From assembly GCA_022784465.1 (NCBI GenBank), contig JALFUR010000004.1, forward strand, positions 1 through 64,000: a stretch of 64,000 bases of DNA. Reading direction: 5' to 3'. Positions 18,128-27,288 of this stretch are shown piece after piece (the first letter of the stretch is position 1; each line of letters begins with the position of its first letter). The position numbers and the translations under genes are program-made. The stretch comes from Christensenella sp. (GTDB lineage: Bacteria > Bacillota > Clostridia > Christensenellales > UBA3700). The notes beneath the pieces were generated by a model. The model was not told the origin of the DNA. It searched no databases and worked only from the letters and a program-made list of their open reading frames with translations.

Positions 18128-19812
18128 TAATTACCTCCTTTTTCCATATAATTGTCATTTAAATTATCATAGTTTTTATCTATGTGTCTAAAATAGATAA
18201 AACATGATATACCTAAAAACAATGCAGAAATGGCAATTGCGATTATCATATTAAAATACTTATAATTTATCAGTTTCAAGAAAGGAAATAAAAACATTGC
18301 TACAATTACAACGATTATAGTAAATCCAAAAACCTGTACGGTTGCAACATTATCGTTTCCTTCATCTATTTCGTAAGAATTTCTAGCAAATTTTGGATGT
18401 TTTAAATCCAGTTTTGTTCCTAGCAAAATTTGACTTGTGCATGCAAAAGTAGTGACAACTAATATAATAAATGCATCAAGTGGTCCTACAATCTTATAGC
18501 AGACTAATATAATAGCAGTTAAAATATTTGAAAGAAGCATAATTGAAGAACAATATATAGATTTAATAGACAACAAGGCAATATTTGAAATAGGCATTGT
18601 TTTCATGACAAGAGCCATGTGTCCATCTCTAGATATATTTGTAGAACAATATGAGTTTGTAGCGCATGCAAATAAAAGACAAACAATCAAAGTAATTTCA
18701 AATCCAATATTGGAAAATCCTACCATTTTATTTGTTAAATCAACAAGAACTTTTGCTAAAGAGAATGACATAATTGGAGTTACTATTATGTTTGAGAAAC
18801 ATATAAATGAATAATTGGGCGAAGTAATTGTAGTATGCAATTCTCTCATAAACAATGCCATATATGGATTTAGATGATAAAACTTTGATGGCGCAATAGA
18901 TTTGCTCTTTTTTCTTAATAATTTGTTATTAAATCGTTTTGCCAAATATTGGTTAATAAATAAAGCTGAAGCAAAACAAACAACTGCAAATATAGCAAAT
19001 AAAATTAAAAAGCTAACTAATAAATCTTTTTTGTATATAAAGTTTAAAAACAAGTTTGTAGGATAAGAATATTTCGTAAACAATATAATTGTGTTCATTA
19101 CATCTTCCGAGAATAAGGAAGTAATTTTTCCAGAGATGATGATTTGCTCAATATTATCAAAAATAAGAGTGTATACCCAACAAGCTACTGCCATAATAAT
19201 TATTACGATTAACGATGCTTGAATAGGATGCGCTTTGAAAAAAGACTTCATTTTGTTTATTGGAATACAAAAGAAAGTAGCACAACACATTGGAATAATT
19301 GGAAGCAACAATGGTAGGGTAATAGAGAAAATCACTTTATACAAAGTCAATGTGCCGTTTGTTATAAATACAGTAAAAGCCAATATTAAAAATGTTGGCA
19401 AAATTATAATAACCTCTTTTATATAAAGCATTATTCCTTTTGAGATAAATATTTCAAAAGTTGAAATAGGCAAATATGAAAAAATGACATTGTCTTCAGA
19501 ATCAAACAATTTCTTTTCAAATTCAAATGCAGAATAAATAAAAGTTGCCAATAAAATAATAAAAGAAAGGCAATTTAATAGTTCATATTCTCTTGCTTGA
19601 ATGTCTAAAACCCTATTAATTTTTATAACACAATAAGATTCCGTGAAAGCATTTAAAACATAAACAACAGCAACTATCAATATTAAAGAAATAAACGCAA
19701 TAAATATTGATGTAAAAACTTCAAATTTAATCTTTCCGTTTTTTACGACAAGGTTAGAAGGCTTTAAATCATTAAATTGTTTCTTTAGTATTGTAATTAT
19801 GTTGTTATTCAT
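18127..19812 (-). CDS. ABC-2-type transporter permease
   Basis: A 561-aa polytopic membrane protein with about a dozen hydrophobic segments in two clusters (~35-260 and ~325-550) separated by a basic cytoplasmic stretch (RFNNKLLRKKSKSIAPSK). This arrangement is typical of ABC-2 exporter permeases with two bundles fused. Its ATG overlaps the TGA/TAA of the upstream ATPase by 4 nt and its stop overlaps the next gene by 1 nt. Substrate unknown; from context it may export or organise the two surface proteins downstream, although those have their own Sec-type signals. Confidence 0.85.
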   Translation of the reverse strand: MNNNIITILKKQFNDLKPSNLVVKNGKIKFEVFTSIFIAFISLILIVAVVYVLNAFTESYCVIKINRVLDIQAREYELLNCLSFIILLATFIYSAFEFEKKLFDSEDNVIFSYLPISTFEIFISKGIMLYIKEVIIILPTFLILAFTVFITNGTLTLYKVIFSITLPLLLPIIPMCCATFFCIPINKMKSFFKAHPIQASLIVIIIMAVACWVYTLIFDNIEQIIISGKITSLFSEDVMNTIILFTKYSYPTNLFLNFIYKKDLLVSFLILFAIFAVVCFASALFINQYLAKRFNNKLLRKKSKSIAPSKFYHLNPYMALFMRELHTTITSPNYSFICFSNIIVTPIMSFSLAKVLVDLTNKMVGFSNIGFEITLIVCLLFACATNSYCSTNISRDGHMALVMKTMPISNIALLSIKSIYCSSIMLLSNILTAIILVCYKIVGPLDAFIILVVTTFACTSQILLGTKLDLKHPKFARNSYEIDEGNDNVATVQVFGFTIIVVIVAMFLFPFLKLINYKYFNMIIAIAISALFLGISCFIYFRHIDKNYDNLNDNYMEKGGN

Positions 19813-20531
19813 TTTTTAGTATTTTCCAATAAATAGTCTCTTAATAATACATTTTTATTAGATGCGTTATATTCATCAATTGTGAAATTATCTATTAGCG
19901 ATCCATTGTGTATTATGATTATTCTGTTGCATAACAATTGTATTGCTTCTATGTTATGGCTAGAAAACAATATAGAATGACCTTTTGAACTGAATAGTTT
20001 CATAAAATCAGATAAAGCTTGAACAGAATGAGGATCAAGGCCGCTTAATGGTTCATCTAATATCCAAAGTAGGGGATTGTGTATTAATGATCCCATTATA
20101 GATAACTTTTGTTTCATTCCATGAGAATAAGAAGAAATGGAATCATTTATAGCTGGTCCTAGATTGAAATATTCTTCTAATAATTTATATTGATTTTGTC
20201 TATCTTCTGTAGATACTCTATATATATCTGCCAAGAAATTTAAATATTGAATACCTGTCATCTTGGTAAATAATTCATGATTGTCTGTAACAAATCCAAA
20301 AGAAGATTTATATGCTTTAGGAGTAGCTTTTAAAGTGGTCCCATTTAAAGAAATGATTCCATCATTAAAAGGAATCATTCCGGTTATGCATTTAAGTGTA
20401 GTAGATTTTCCAGCGCCATTATGGCCAACTATACCCACGATTTCTCCCTCTTGGATAGAGAAGTTTATAGAATGTAAAACCTCAACTTCTTTGTTGTAGG
20501 ATTTTTTTAAGTTTTCTACGTTTAAAATCAT
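19809..20531 (-). CDS. ABC transporter ATP-binding protein
   Basis: A 240-aa nucleotide-binding subunit that energises the adjacent permease. Walker A GHNGAGKST (~36-44), the Q-loop region FGFVTDN, signature SYSHGMKQKL (~137-146), Walker B LLWILDEP (~155-162), D-loop SGLD and switch SSHN (~190-193) are all present. It is first in a four-gene operon, with a -35/-10 promoter and a palindrome upstream. Its stop overlaps the permease start (ATGA). Confidence 0.93.
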   Translation of the reverse strand: MILNVENLKKSYNKEVEVLHSINFSIQEGEIVGIVGHNGAGKSTTLKCITGMIPFNDGIISLNGTTLKATPKAYKSSFGFVTDNHELFTKMTGIQYLNFLADIYRVSTEDRQNQYKLLEEYFNLGPAINDSISSYSHGMKQKLSIMGSLIHNPLLWILDEPLSGLDPHSVQALSDFMKLFSSKGHSILFSSHNIEAIQLLCNRIIIIHNGSLIDNFTIDEYNASNKNVLLRDYLLENTKK

Positions 20532-20560
20532 CGCTTACCTATATATAAAATTTTTTGTTT

Positions 20561-20589
20561 ATTATATATAATAGTAAAAATTATGTAAA
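20561..20589 (-). promoter_or_regulatory. Promoter of the ABC/MBG operon
   Basis: Minus strand: TTTACA, 17 bp, TATAAT, about 30 bp upstream of the ATG at 20531. Confidence 0.7.
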
Positions 20590-20591
20590 GC

Positions 20592-20621
20592 AAATATTGT
20601 CCATATTTTTGGACAATATTT
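20592..20621 (-). promoter_or_regulatory. Perfect palindrome: galU terminator or ABC-operon operator
   Basis: AAATATTGTCCA and TGGACAATATTT are perfect 12-bp arms around 6 bp. In the minus direction this lies after galU and 2 bp before the ABC operon -35 box. It lacks a long T-run, so it is a weak terminator at best and could be an operator. Confidence 0.5.
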
Positions 20622-20678
20622 GAATATTTTGTTGATTTTTTGTTGAAAAATAATCTAATAAATCGTAAAAAGATTGAA

Positions 20679-21563
20679 TTAATGAATCTTTTCGACATCT
20701 AGGGAACTTAGATAAGAAATTAGTCTATTTCTTAAATTTTTATTTCTAAGTCCATACTCAATTGTGGCCTCTATAAATCCGTTTTTGTCTCCTATATCGT
20801 ATCTACGAGCTTCAAAATCGTATGCATAAGCACCCTTTGTGTTTGCTATTACTTCAATGGCATCTGTGACATATTTTTCGCCATTTGGAGATTCTTTTGT
20901 TTTTTCAATTATGTCAAAAATATCCGGAGTAAGCACGTATCTGCCTAAAGAAACTAAAGTAGAAGGGATTTTATCTATTGGTGGTTTTTCTACAAAACCT
21001 TTTACTTCCGTGAACCTTCCATTTGTTTCTCCTGGTTTAACAACTCCATATTTTGTTGCAGCTTCTTTAGAAACGTTTTGACAGCCAATTATTAGTTTTC
21101 CTGTTTTTTCATATGCATCAATTAACTGTTTTGAAACAGGATCTTTATCTCCTGTATACATTAAATCATCACCATACAAAACAACAAAAGGTTCATTGTT
21201 TACAAATTCCTTTGCAAGCAAAATTGCATTTCCGGTTCCATTTGCAATGTATTGAGTAGCAAAATGATAATTTGCCATTGTGTGAATTGGCTTCAATTGA
21301 TCAATAATATCTTGCTTGTTATTTTGTGACAAGAATTTTTCTAATACAAAATTCTCTTGAAAGTGATTTTTGATGCATTGTTTATGTTCTGAAATGATAA
21401 AAAGAATATCTGTAATGCCACTATCTACACATTCTTGTACAATTAATTGCAAAGAAGGAGTGTCTATGATTGGGAACATTTCCTTTGGAATAGCTTTTGT
21501 CGCAGGTAAAAATCTTGTTCCAAAACCTGCGCATGGTATTACTGCCTTTGTAATTTTTCTCAT
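20679..21563 (-). CDS. galU: UTP-glucose-1-phosphate uridylyltransferase
   Basis: Makes UDP-glucose from UTP and glucose-1-phosphate in the cytoplasm, the precursor for glycolipids and surface polysaccharides. The 294-aa protein has the nucleotidyltransferase signature CAGFGTRFLPATKAIPKEM (~11-29), FVVLYGDDLMY (the UTP/metal site), GVVKPG, FVEKPP, and the C-terminal YDIGDKNGFIEATIEYGL that typifies GalU/GtaB. Length matches the family. AAGGAGC precedes the ATG. It is divergent from the Flg_new-repeat protein and monocistronic by spacing. Confidence 0.95.
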   Translation of the reverse strand: MRKITKAVIPCAGFGTRFLPATKAIPKEMFPIIDTPSLQLIVQECVDSGITDILFIISEHKQCIKNHFQENFVLEKFLSQNNKQDIIDQLKPIHTMANYHFATQYIANGTGNAILLAKEFVNNEPFVVLYGDDLMYTGDKDPVSKQLIDAYEKTGKLIIGCQNVSKEAATKYGVVKPGETNGRFTEVKGFVEKPPIDKIPSTLVSLGRYVLTPDIFDIIEKTKESPNGEKYVTDAIEVIANTKGAYAYDFEARRYDIGDKNGFIEATIEYGLRNKNLRNRLISYLSSLDVEKIH

Positions 21564-21595
21564 ATAAGCTCCTTATCGTATACTTGTTTTCCTAT

Positions 21596-21624
21596 ATTAT
21601 AATCTATATTTAAAATATATGCAA
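21596..21624 (-). promoter_or_regulatory. galU promoter
   Basis: Minus strand: TTGCAT, 17 bp, TATAAT, about 33 bp upstream of the galU ATG. Confidence 0.65.
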
Positions 21625-21693
21625 ATTGCAATATGGTATGAGTTTTTTTTTGTAAATTTTTGGTCAATTTAAAAGAATGTTTATCTAATTAAG

Positions 21694-21722
21694 TTGATAA
21701 TGTTTTCTTGATAAGATATACT
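21694..21722 (+). promoter_or_regulatory. Promoter that decides the start of the Flg_new-repeat gene
   Basis: TTGATA, 17 bp, TATACT. The track start (TTG at 21708) lies inside this promoter, so the gene must start downstream. ATG 21747 has GAGGG 5 nt upstream. Confidence 0.7.
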
Positions 21723-21746
21723 AAACAAAATTGTTTTGAGGGAAAA

Positions 21747-24700
21747 ATGCATAAAGATACAAATGTAGAAAAAGGCGAAAGTTATATTAAATCAAGAAGC
21801 AGAGAATACAGGAATATTGTCCTTGTATGTATGGCTGCTTTAATTGTTATTGTTGTAGGAATTGTTGTTCTTGTTGAAGTGTTTAGAACTGAAATTCCAA
21901 AGGTTTCCGTTTTTGATGAAAACGGAAATGAGATTGGCATATATGAGGATGGCGGAGAAGTATCTTTTGTAAAAAATAAATTAGGATACGACTTTGCTGG
22001 TTGGGTTGATACAGAATCAGGAGAGATTTATACAACATTGCAAGAAGCCTTAGAAGCTGGCAGTAAATCTGTAAAACAAAAGTGGGATTTAAAGACATAT
22101 ACTTTAACACTTTATATTCGTGGAGGAAAAATCTTAGGTGATGATTCTTATGAATTCCATGAAGCGGAGGATGATAAAGGAGATTATTATACTAAAACCT
22201 TTACAGTTGAGAGCAATAATATTATATTGCCATCATCAGCTTATATAGGTAGCGTTAAAATTGAGAAATTAGGTTCAGCTTTTAAGTTTTGGAGCCAATT
22301 GCCATCTTCGGAAGATTCTTCTACTGCGGTTAAGCAAATTCAACAAGGTTCTACAAGAAGCATAGTTTTATATGCTGTTTGGAACGCGGATCCATATGTA
22401 GTTAATTTTGTTGATGTATATGGAAAATATTATGATCAATATGTTTTAAACTATAAAGATATAATAGTAAAACCAGAAAAAACTTTTGAAAAAGAAGGTT
22501 ATGAATTTGGTGGATATTTTACTGATTCTAGTTTCTCAAAAGAGTTTAAATTTGACGAAGAAATTGTTACAAAAAAGTTAGATGTTTTTATAAAATGGAT
22601 TCCTAAAGAGTATGTTATTGAATACTACAAAGGTGAAACTTTAATTGAAACAAAGCAATATCATACAGACGAGGATATACAAGAGTATATATGTCCATTA
22701 GAAGGCAAAGATGCACTTGTTTATACTTTTAAGGCATGGCTTATAGATAACAATATAAATAATGTTTTTAATAATCAAACAATGCCACCTAAAAACTTAA
22801 AATTATATGCTCAACTTGAGAAAATACAATACACTGTGACATGGATTATTGGAGAAAATCAATTTGAAGATAAATATGAATATGAAGCTCAACTTTTGTG
22901 CAATCATGATACATCAAAAGCTCCAACTGAAACTACAGTCTATGAGTTTAAAGAATGGCTAAATGAAAACGATGAACCAGTTGATATTAATGGTGCTTTA
23001 GTCACACAAAACGTTACCTATAAAGCAAGTTATACATCTTCAGATAGATATTATTCATATAAAATTCTTGATGCAGAATCCAATGTATTAAGTAAAGGTG
23101 TAGGGCGTTATGAAGAAGAGATTAATTTCCCAGATCCAACGCCTACAAAAGAATCAACAATTGATAAAGTATACACATTTAGCTGCTGGATTTCAAATGA
23201 TGGAAAGACAACCTTTGATGAGGGGACGTTTACTCTTACTTCCGATATAATTATTATTCCTAAATATTTAGAAGCAACAAGAAAATATTCTGTAATATTC
23301 TGTATTTATAATGAAGAATCAGGAGAATCGGATAAAGAATTGTATACTACTCAAATTGAGTACGGAAGCAAAGTGTTCTTTGATGAAGAAAACTATGGAA
23401 AGTTAATAGAGAATTATACAAATGGTACAAAGACTTATAGCTTTAAATCTTGGAGCGTTAATTTGGATGAATATATAGTGCAGGGAGATACAACTATATT
23501 TGCTATATATGAATCCGATGCGGATAAGTATCATTTGCATTTTTATAGCGATAACGTAGAGATAGGAGTTAAGGATATCGATATAGGAGACGAGCCTATA
23601 TATATTGAAGATCCTATTAAAGCTGAAGATGCTCAATATACATATACTTTTGTATGTTGGTATATAGACAAAAATGATAATGGCCAATTTGATATTGATG
23701 ATTCAGAGCAAGTGAATGCCAATTCTTTTGATGAAGCAACAAAAGATGAGATATTTAATCTATATGCTCATTATTCAAAACAACTAAGAAAATACACTCT
23801 TTATTATGACACTAATGGTGGTAGTGAAGTCTTATGCGTTGAAATTGAAAATGGAACTGACCTTTCTATCTATATTGCAGATGATTTGACAACAAAAGAA
23901 GGATATACATTTATAAAATGGGAAGGAATTCCTGAAGATAATCTTATGCCTATTGAAGATTTAATAATTACAGCTACATGGCAGATTAATCAATATACAA
24001 TTACTTTTGACACCAATGGTGGAAGCGAAATTGCGCCTATAACGCAAGATTATGGAACAGACATTACTCCGCCTGAAGATCCAACTAAAGAAGGATATAC
24101 ATTTAAGGGTTGGGACAAAGAAATTCCAAGTACTATGCCTGCAGGTGACATGACAATTACAGCTACATGGCAGATTAATCAATATACAATTACTTTTGAC
24201 ACCAATGGTGGAAGCGAAATTGCGCCTATAACACAAGATTATGGCACTAAGATTACTATACCAGAAAACCCAACAAAAACAGGGTATACATTTAAGGGTT
24301 GGGACAAAGAAATTCCAGGTACTATGCCAGAAGGTGACATGACAATTACTGCTACATGGGAGATTATTCAATATACAATTACTTTTGATACCAATGGTGG
24401 AAGTGAAATTGAACCTATAACACAAGATTATGGAACAGAAATTACTGCACCAGATGATCCAATGAAGACAGGGTATACATTCATGGGTTGGGACAAAGAA
24501 ATTCCAAGTACTATGCCTGCAGAAGACATGACAATTAAAGCTACATGGCAAATTAATAAATATACAATTACCTTTGACACTGATGGTGGAAGTGAAATTG
24601 AACCTATAACACAAGATTTTGGCACTGAGATTACTATACCTGAAAGCCCTTCAAAGACTGGATATACATTTAAGGAATGGGAAGGAATTCCTGAAGATAA

Positions 24701-26081
24701 TTTAATGCCAGCAGAAAATATAACAATTAAAGCTACATGGCAGATTAATCAATATACAATTACATTTGATACCAATGGTGGAAGTGCAATTGCACCTATA
24801 ACACAAGAATATGGCACTGAGATTACTATACCTAAAAACCCTACAAAGATTGGATATACATTTAAGGAATGGGATATAGAGATTCCAGATATTATGCCTG
24901 CAGAAAATATGACAATTAAAGCTTTATGGCAGATTAATCAATATACAATTACTTTTGATACTGATGGTGGAAGCGAAATTGATCCAATAACACAAGATTA
25001 TGGCACCGAGATTGCTATACCAGAAAACCCTACAAAGATTGGATATACATTTAATGGATGGAAAGGAATTCCTGAAGATAATCTTATGCCAGCAGAAAAT
25101 ATAACAATTAAAGCTTTATGGATAGGTAATACATATATTGTGTCTTTTGATTCTAACGGCGGGGAAGAAATATTAGGTACAGAGGTTACATTTGGTAGTG
25201 AATATGGCGCTTTACCATCGCCAACAAAAGAAGATTATGAATTTGTAGGATGGAAATTGGATACAATAGTTATTAATTCGTCAACAATAGTTGAAACTGC
25301 ATCTAATCATACATTAAAGGCTGTATGGAAATTGAAAGAATATACTATAACTTTATCTAATAATCTTGGTTTAGAATTAACATCAATTAAATATACAATA
25401 GAAGATGATGTAATTCTTCCATCGGATTTAGTTGTTGGTATATATAGATTAGATGGTTGGTATAATTCTTCATCATTTGCAGGATCTCCAATTTTGTCAT
25501 ATGAAAAGGGAACAATAAGAGGAGACTTTACGCTATATGGCAATTATTATACTAACGGAATAACATTTAATTTAATCGAAGATGCAGAAGGTGATTACTA
25601 TTCAGTTTGTTCTTATGATAAAAACTTACAAACAACAATAATATTTATTCCTAAAGTATATCAAGGAAAACCTGTAACTACGATTGAACAATCGGTATTT
25701 AGATATGCTAAAAATATACAAACAGTAATATGTAACGATATATTATATATTAAGGAAAATGCTTTTGCAGGATGTACAAATCTAAAAACTGTTAACATGC
25801 GTTCTGTAAAAATAATTTCAGAAGCTGCGTTCTCATTCTGTGCAAGTTTGGAAACTGTTTATATGATAAACGTGGAAGTTATTGGTATTGGAGCCTTTTC
25901 TCTAAATACAAGTTTAAAAGAAATTACAATTTCTACTTCATTACAAGAAGTTAAAGATGAAGCGTTTATTCAAGTTGATAGAATGACAATTATATATAAT
26001 GGCAGCGAAAATGATTTTAATGAGATTTCAGTTGATACAAGCACAAATGCCGCCTTTATTTGGGATAACGTAAAAAAATAA
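21747..26081 (+). CDS. Membrane-anchored InlB-type (Flg_new) repeat protein with BspA-like LRR tail
   Basis: A 1444-1445-aa surface protein, starting at ATG 21747 rather than the track's TTG. After a short basic cytoplasmic N-terminus (KSRSREYRN) there is one transmembrane segment (~25-48) without a lipobox, so it is a type II anchor. About 15 InlB B-type units follow, each ending in the GW...TW/W pattern (GYTFKGWDKEIP, ITATWQINQYTITFDTNGG). Units from nucleotide ~23991 to 25127 are nearly identical tandem copies. The last ~170 residues are BspA-type leucine-rich repeats (IKENAFAGCTNLKTVNM). Similar architectures occur in adhesins of gut Firmicutes; the ligand is unknown. Confidence 0.9.
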   Translation: MHKDTNVEKGESYIKSRSREYRNIVLVCMAALIVIVVGIVVLVEVFRTEIPKVSVFDENGNEIGIYEDGGEVSFVKNKLGYDFAGWVDTESGEIYTTLQEALEAGSKSVKQKWDLKTYTLTLYIRGGKILGDDSYEFHEAEDDKGDYYTKTFTVESNNIILPSSAYIGSVKIEKLGSAFKFWSQLPSSEDSSTAVKQIQQGSTRSIVLYAVWNADPYVVNFVDVYGKYYDQYVLNYKDIIVKPEKTFEKEGYEFGGYFTDSSFSKEFKFDEEIVTKKLDVFIKWIPKEYVIEYYKGETLIETKQYHTDEDIQEYICPLEGKDALVYTFKAWLIDNNINNVFNNQTMPPKNLKLYAQLEKIQYTVTWIIGENQFEDKYEYEAQLLCNHDTSKAPTETTVYEFKEWLNENDEPVDINGALVTQNVTYKASYTSSDRYYSYKILDAESNVLSKGVGRYEEEINFPDPTPTKESTIDKVYTFSCWISNDGKTTFDEGTFTLTSDIIIIPKYLEATRKYSVIFCIYNEESGESDKELYTTQIEYGSKVFFDEENYGKLIENYTNGTKTYSFKSWSVNLDEYIVQGDTTIFAIYESDADKYHLHFYSDNVEIGVKDIDIGDEPIYIEDPIKAEDAQYTYTFVCWYIDKNDNGQFDIDDSEQVNANSFDEATKDEIFNLYAHYSKQLRKYTLYYDTNGGSEVLCVEIENGTDLSIYIADDLTTKEGYTFIKWEGIPEDNLMPIEDLIITATWQINQYTITFDTNGGSEIAPITQDYGTDITPPEDPTKEGYTFKGWDKEIPSTMPAGDMTITATWQINQYTITFDTNGGSEIAPITQDYGTKITIPENPTKTGYTFKGWDKEIPGTMPEGDMTITATWEIIQYTITFDTNGGSEIEPITQDYGTEITAPDDPMKTGYTFMGWDKEIPSTMPAEDMTIKATWQINKYTITFDTDGGSEIEPITQDFGTEITIPESPSKTGYTFKEWEGIPEDNLMPAENITIKATWQINQYTITFDTNGGSAIAPITQEYGTEITIPKNPTKIGYTFKEWDIEIPDIMPAENMTIKALWQINQYTITFDTDGGSEIDPITQDYGTEIAIPENPTKIGYTFNGWKGIPEDNLMPAENITIKALWIGNTYIVSFDSNGGEEILGTEVTFGSEYGALPSPTKEDYEFVGWKLDTIVINSSTIVETASNHTLKAVWKLKEYTITLSNNLGLELTSIKYTIEDDVILPSDLVVGIYRLDGWYNSSSFAGSPILSYEKGTIRGDFTLYGNYYTNGITFNLIEDAEGDYYSVCSYDKNLQTTIIFIPKVYQGKPVTTIEQSVFRYAKNIQTVICNDILYIKENAFAGCTNLKTVNMRSVKIISEAAFSFCASLETVYMINVEVIGIGAFSLNTSLKEITISTSLQEVKDEAFIQVDRMTIIYNGSENDFNEISVDTSTNAAFIWDNVKK
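23991..25127 (+). repeat. Six tandem 189-bp coding repeats
   Basis: Copies of caatatacaattac begin at 23991, 24180, 24369, 24558, 24750 and 24939: spacing 189 bp except one 192-bp unit, where EIPSTMP-type text is replaced by GIPEDNLMP. They encode 63-64-aa Flg_new units. DNA identity is high enough for recombination to change copy number; weaker units flank both sides. Confidence 0.9.
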
Positions 26082-26100
26082 TAATTAAACAACTTATATA

Positions 26101-26182
26101 AATAGTAAGGAAATACAAAGCCCTTTGGTACTTTTAAAAATGAAGGGTTTTATACAAAAATTAATCCTTACTATTTTTTTTT
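26101..26182 (+). terminator. Terminator of the Flg_new-repeat gene
   Basis: AATAGTAAGG pairs with CCTTACTATT, and inside it AAGCCCTT pairs with AAGGGTTT; a long T-run follows. This separates the surface protein from the ctsR operon. Confidence 0.75.
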
Positions 26183-26190
26183 AAAAAAAT

Positions 26191-26258
26191 TTAGCACTCT
26201 CCTATTGACACTGCTAAAACAAGTGCTATAATATACGTGAAGGTCAAAGAAAGTCAAA
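26191..26258 (+). promoter_or_regulatory. ctsR operon promoter with CIRCE-like and CtsR operators
   Basis: TTAGCACTC-N9-CACTGCTAA (26191-26217) is a CIRCE element, perfect on the left arm and 7/9 on the right, overlapping -35 TTGACA (26205-26210). -10 TATAAT is at 26227-26232. GGTCAAAGAAAGTCAAA (26242-26258) fits the CtsR direct-repeat consensus at the start site. Both HrcA and CtsR should therefore repress this promoter until heat or protein stress. Confidence 0.85.
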
Positions 26259-26295
26259 CTTTTGGAGAAAGCATAAAAAAAGGAGGTAATGATAG

Positions 26296-26754
26296 ATGGC
26301 ATCGAATATTTCAAATGCAATAGAACAATTTATACTTTCTGTCATAGGAGAAGATGAGAGTATACAATTATCTAGAAATGAACTTGCAAACTATTTTTCA
26401 GTTTCTCCTTCGCAAATTAATTATGTACTTGAAACAAGATTCAATCTTGATAAAGGATATATAATTGAGTCTCGTAGAGGAGGAGGCGGATATGTAACAG
26501 TCTTGAAAATTCCATATTCTCAAGATGAAACAATACCTTTAATGTTAAAAGAAATAGAAGGGGTTAATCATCTAACATATAATAAAGCGAGTGATATGAT
26601 AGATAGATTATTAAGAGAAGATATTATTTCGGAAAATGAGGCAACAATAATTAAAAGTGCAATAAGCGAAAAAGCTTTAGCAGGGCCAATAAAAACAAAA
26701 GATATTAGAAAAAATGTATTTAAAGAAATACTAGTCGGGTTAATGAGGCGATAA
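26296..26754 (+). CDS. ctsR: Transcriptional repressor CtsR
   Basis: A 152-aa DNA-binding repressor of class III heat-shock genes. The N-terminal winged helix-turn-helix contains the diagnostic glycine-rich wing SRRGGGGYVTVLKI (~57-70), which contacts the CtsR box and is heat-sensing in B. subtilis. AAAGGAGG lies before the ATG. It is first of the ctsR-mcsA-mcsB-clpC operon and autoregulated through the box at 26242. Confidence 0.95.
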   Translation: MASNISNAIEQFILSVIGEDESIQLSRNELANYFSVSPSQINYVLETRFNLDKGYIIESRRGGGGYVTVLKIPYSQDETIPLMLKEIEGVNHLTYNKASDMIDRLLREDIISENEATIIKSAISEKALAGPIKTKDIRKNVFKEILVGLMRR

Positions 26755-26755
26755 T

Positions 26756-27286
26756 ATGTTTGGAAAACAAAAAATATGTAATATATGTAAAAAAAGACCA
26801 GCTACAAATATTATTAAAGAAACAGTAAATGGTCAAAGTGTAGAATTTTGCTTTTGTAATGAATGTGCATCAAAAGTAAATTTGGATAATAATTACAATA
26901 TCTTTTTAAGTAACATCTTTAATGATTTTACAGACAACTTTTATAATGAAGATTCTTTGTTTGAAAAACCAAGACCAAAGAAAGTTTGTAAATGTGGTTG
27001 TACAGAAGAAGATATTATAAATAGTGGTAGATTTGGATGTAGCGAATGCTATAAAACCTTTTCGGATTTGGTTGATCAATACGTACAAAGATTGGGTGGA
27101 AAAACATATTCAGGAACTATGCCAAATCATGTTGAAACAGAAAATCAAAAACCTCTTTCAAAAGAGGAACAAATGAAAAAGCTTCAAACTCAATTGAATG
27201 AAGCTATAGCTAAAAAAGACTATAAGAAGGCTGATGAAATAAGCAACCAAATTATAGATTTAAATAAAGGAAAAATAGGAGGCTAA
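26756..27286 (+). CDS. mcsA: McsA, zinc-finger activator of McsB
   Basis: A 176-aa cytoplasmic protein that binds and activates the arginine kinase McsB. It has CxxC zinc-ribbon pairs: CNICKKRPA (~8-16), FCNECA (~35-40), CKCGC (~80-84) and CSEC (~97-100). The C-terminal ~45 residues form a UVR-type helical hairpin (KKLQTQLNEAIAKKDYKKAD). Its start is one base after the ctsR stop. Confidence 0.92.
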   Translation: MFGKQKICNICKKRPATNIIKETVNGQSVEFCFCNECASKVNLDNNYNIFLSNIFNDFTDNFYNEDSLFEKPRPKKVCKCGCTEEDIINSGRFGCSECYKTFSDLVDQYVQRLGGKTYSGTMPNHVETENQKPLSKEEQMKKLQTQLNEAIAKKDYKKADEISNQIIDLNKGKIGG

Positions 27287-27288
27287 AT

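Noticed and set aside
23961-24614. 217-aa minus-strand ORF with a repeated pattern
   Set aside because: Antisense shadow of the 189-bp Flg_new repeats.
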